A stretch of DNA of 6,269 nt from Nitrosopumilaceae archaeon. GTDB taxonomy: Archaea; Thermoproteota; Nitrososphaeria; Nitrososphaerales; Nitrosopumilaceae. Location: assembly GCA_030697975.1 (NCBI GenBank), contig JAUYOQ010000005.1:1-6269 (forward strand), read 5' to 3'. The position numbers and the translations under genes were made by a program. The notes under the pieces were generated by a model. That model saw nothing but the letters and a program-made list of their open reading frames with translations. It was not told the DNA's origin and did not search any database. This document shows, one piece after another, positions 5,031 through 6,269 of this stretch. Position 1 is the stretch's first letter; every line of letters starts with the position of its first letter.

Positions 5031-5228
5031 TTGACAAAGATTACAACATTTGACGGCGCAGGATTTTGGAAAAATGCATTTGCACATCAAAGAGGAAAGC
5101 TGCTCAAAATGGTAAAAGTCCCTGATGAGCAAATCAAAATTCTTGCAAACAAAAAATACGCAGAGCTTCCAGCTCCCCTGCGTTATGAAATTGAAACAAG
5201 TGGAATAAACAAAAAAGATCTAGTATAG
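5031..5228 (+). CDS. Hypothetical protein beside siroheme reductase, 65 aa
   Basis: This small, basic, soluble protein has an aromatic N-terminal part (FDGAGFWKNAFAHQRGKLLK, 8-27) and a helical second half ending in a polar tail (ETSGINKKDLV). It has no cysteine, metal motif or membrane segment, and no family is recognised. The TTG start is the only option before residue 27, as an in-frame TAG lies directly upstream; a downstream ATG (5109) would leave just 39 residues and remove the conserved-looking N-terminus. It precedes the siroheme reductase by 143 bp on the same strand and diverges from thi4, so a link to sulfite/nitrite reduction is a reasonable guess only. A palindromic element and a separate TATA box between it and the reductase suggest separate transcription. 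Confidence 0.7.
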   Translation: MTKITTFDGAGFWKNAFAHQRGKLLKMVKVPDEQIKILANKKYAELPAPLRYEIETSGINKKDLV

Positions 5229-5284
5229 TTAGGTTGTACTAACGTATCTTCATTCTAGTTTTCTAGAATGAGTAGTGTTGTTAG
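5228..5284 (+). promoter_or_regulatory. Possible alternative RNA stems before the reductase
   Basis: GTTAG (5228-5232), CTAAC (5239-5243) and GTTAG (5280-5284) are mutually complementary, so the middle copy can pair with either outer one. The strong palindrome at 5250-5271 lies inside the longer arrangement. This resembles a two-state switch, but the stems are only 5 bp and the sequence is AT-rich. Confidence 0.2.
5250..5271. promoter_or_regulatory. Candidate operator, inverted repeat TCATTCT-N8-AGAATGA (copy 2)
   Basis: The arms TCATTCT (5250-5256) and AGAATGA (5265-5271) are identical to those at 3196-3217, again with 8 bp between. Here the palindrome is longer, with 9-bp arms (TCATTCTAG/CTAGAATGA) and a TTTT centre, so a transcript could also form a stable hairpin. 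No T-tract follows, which makes a simple terminator less likely. It lies 22 bp after the 65-residue gene and about 70 bp before the reductase TATA box. Confidence 0.5.
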
Positions 5285-5338
5285 GCAAGAATCACCAACA
5301 AATATGCAAATTATGACAAGAATTCCTTATATCAAAAA

Positions 5339-5345
5339 TTTATAT
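5339..5345 (+). promoter_or_regulatory. TATA box of the siroheme reductase gene
   Basis: TTTATAT, preceded by the purine-rich CAAAAA that could serve as the TFB-recognition element, is centred 30 bp before the TTG start at 5372. It implies a leaderless or nearly leaderless mRNA. Confidence 0.6.
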
Positions 5346-5371
5346 CCAAAATCAAGGAAATTTGCATTAAA

Positions 5372-6269
5372 TTGACTGCAACTAATCTAAAACAATCAAC
5401 AGAATATGTAAAGCCCAAAATGAATTGGGCAAAGCTAGAAGAAGCTGAAAACTTTGCAAATACTGTCAAGCTTTACCGTCAGGGAAAAATAGACTCTGAT
5501 AACTTTAGACGATTCAGGCTGCAGCATGGAGCCTACGGTACAAGGATGACAGATGATTATGCAATGGTTCGAATCAAAATTCCAGCAGGAGAAATTTATC
5601 CTAGCCAGCTTGAGCGAATTGCACAGCTAAGCGAGGCATTCTCAATTGGCAGTGCGCATGTATCAACTAGGCAAAACATCCAGCTTCATTGGGTAGTCCT
5701 TGAAGATGTTTCAGAAATCATGCGAGGATTAGCAGAAGTCGGCCTGACAAGCAGAGAGGCTTGTGGAAATACTGTAAGAAATGTAATGTGCAGCCCACTT
5801 GCAGGTGTTTGTTCAGAGGAAGCATTTGATGCAACACCATATGCATTTGCAACAGCAAGATTTCTTTTAAGAAATCCAATGAATCAAAACCTTCCAAGAA
5901 AATTCAAGTTCAATTTTACATGCTGTGAAAAACATGGCATGGCAAGAATAGCAGATGTTGGGTTGATCCCGCAGACAAGAGATCTAGATGGAAAGATTCA
6001 GCGCGGATTCAAGGTATTTCTGGGTGGAGGACTGGGCAACAAGTCATTTGTTGGACTCCATCTAGAGGACTTTACCCCAGAAGAGGATATCTTATACACA
6101 TCAATTGCAGTTTTAAGAATTTTTGACAGACTTGGTAATAGAAAAAACATGGCAAGAAACAGAATGCGATATTTAGTTGATGAGATGGGTTGGGAGAATT
6201 TTCAGAACCTTGTACTAAAGGAAAGAATGGTTGTACGGGCAACGCAATCAGTAATTGTAAAACTTGAAG
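5372..6269 (+). CDS. Siroheme nitrite/sulfite reductase, N-terminal part (cut by window edge)
   Basis: This six-electron reductase turns sulfite to sulfide (or nitrite to ammonia), usually with ferredoxin as donor. The 299 visible codons hold the first ferredoxin-like half-domain (about 45-110), with the siroheme-contact motif STRQNIQLHW (98-107). GNTVRNVMCSPLAGV (132-146) follows, then the start of the first catalytic domain with PRKFKFNF (175-182) and FKVFLGGGLG (213-222). The Cys motifs for the 4Fe-4S/siroheme centre lie beyond the edge. If the organism lives on ammonia, as suspected, assimilatory sulfite reduction is the likelier role; sequence alone does not decide. TTG is the only usable start: the frame is open back to a TAG at 5282 but has no ATG, and the TATA box lies 30 bp upstream. 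The supply of sulfide ties it loosely to thi4. Confidence 0.9.
   Translation, partial: MTATNLKQSTEYVKPKMNWAKLEEAENFANTVKLYRQGKIDSDNFRRFRLQHGAYGTRMTDDYAMVRIKIPAGEIYPSQLERIAQLSEAFSIGSAHVSTRQNIQLHWVVLEDVSEIMRGLAEVGLTSREACGNTVRNVMCSPLAGVCSEEAFDATPYAFATARFLLRNPMNQNLPRKFKFNFTCCEKHGMARIADVGLIPQTRDLDGKIQRGFKVFLGGGLGNKSFVGLHLEDFTPEEDILYTSIAVLRIFDRLGNRKNMARNRMRYLVDEMGWENFQNLVLKERMVVRATQSVIVKLE

Noticed and set aside
1..6269. CRISPR array, tRNA, rRNA or insertion sequence
   Set aside because: No regularly spaced repeats, no cloverleaf-like segment with a T-loop consensus, no rRNA-like tract and no transposase motif were seen.

Overview
The window looks like a piece of an AT-rich, mesophilic archaeal chromosome, most likely an ammonia-oxidising Nitrososphaerota (Thaumarchaeota) of the Nitrosopumilus/Nitrosarchaeum type. 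This assignment is inferred from four things: the kinds of genes present (an archaeal Thi4 thiazole synthase, small GYD and YCII-like proteins, a lone ParB-like protein, small zinc-ribbon proteins); AT-rich TATA boxes centred about 25-30 bp before start codons, which suggests leaderless transcripts; T-tract terminators with little hairpin; and frequent TTG/GTG starts. No rRNA, tRNA, CRISPR or insertion sequence was seen.

Layout. Positions 1-1200 are gene-poor and hold very short genes: a 32-residue Glu/Lys-rich peptide (188-286), a 53-residue double zinc-finger protein (496-657), what looks like a decayed Cys-rich zinc-ribbon gene (about 721-966, perhaps to 1057) and a 34-residue basic peptide (1042-1146). 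A ParB-like DNA-binding protein runs leftward (2057-1203). It diverges from a GYD-domain protein (2199-2456), which is followed by a 46-residue protein with a Tudor/SH3-like motif (2587-2727). A YCII-like protein runs leftward (3140-2832). A leftward two-gene unit follows: thi4 (4935-4117), then a 258-residue metal-site protein (4092-3316). Divergent from thi4 is a 65-residue protein of unknown function (5031-5228). The start of a siroheme nitrite/sulfite reductase (5372 onward) leaves the right edge.

How they fit together. The right half has a sulfur/cofactor theme. The siroheme reductase would make sulfide (or ammonia), and Thi4 makes the thiazole half of thiamine using sulfur. This Thi4 has a cysteine (C170) where yeast Thi4 has its sulfur-donating cysteine, so it is probably a single-turnover enzyme that sacrifices its own sulfur. 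The protein directly behind it has a Cys/His cluster and resembles archaeal putative metallopeptidases.

The most interesting regulatory signal is a 22-bp inverted repeat, TCATTCT-N8-AGAATGA. It occurs twice with identical arms and spacing: upstream of the YCII-like gene (3196-3217) and between the 65-residue gene and the reductase (5250-5271). It may be a shared operator. A second shared element, with the core ATTAATGG, lies at nearly the same distance from the divergent start codons of thi4 and the 65-residue gene.
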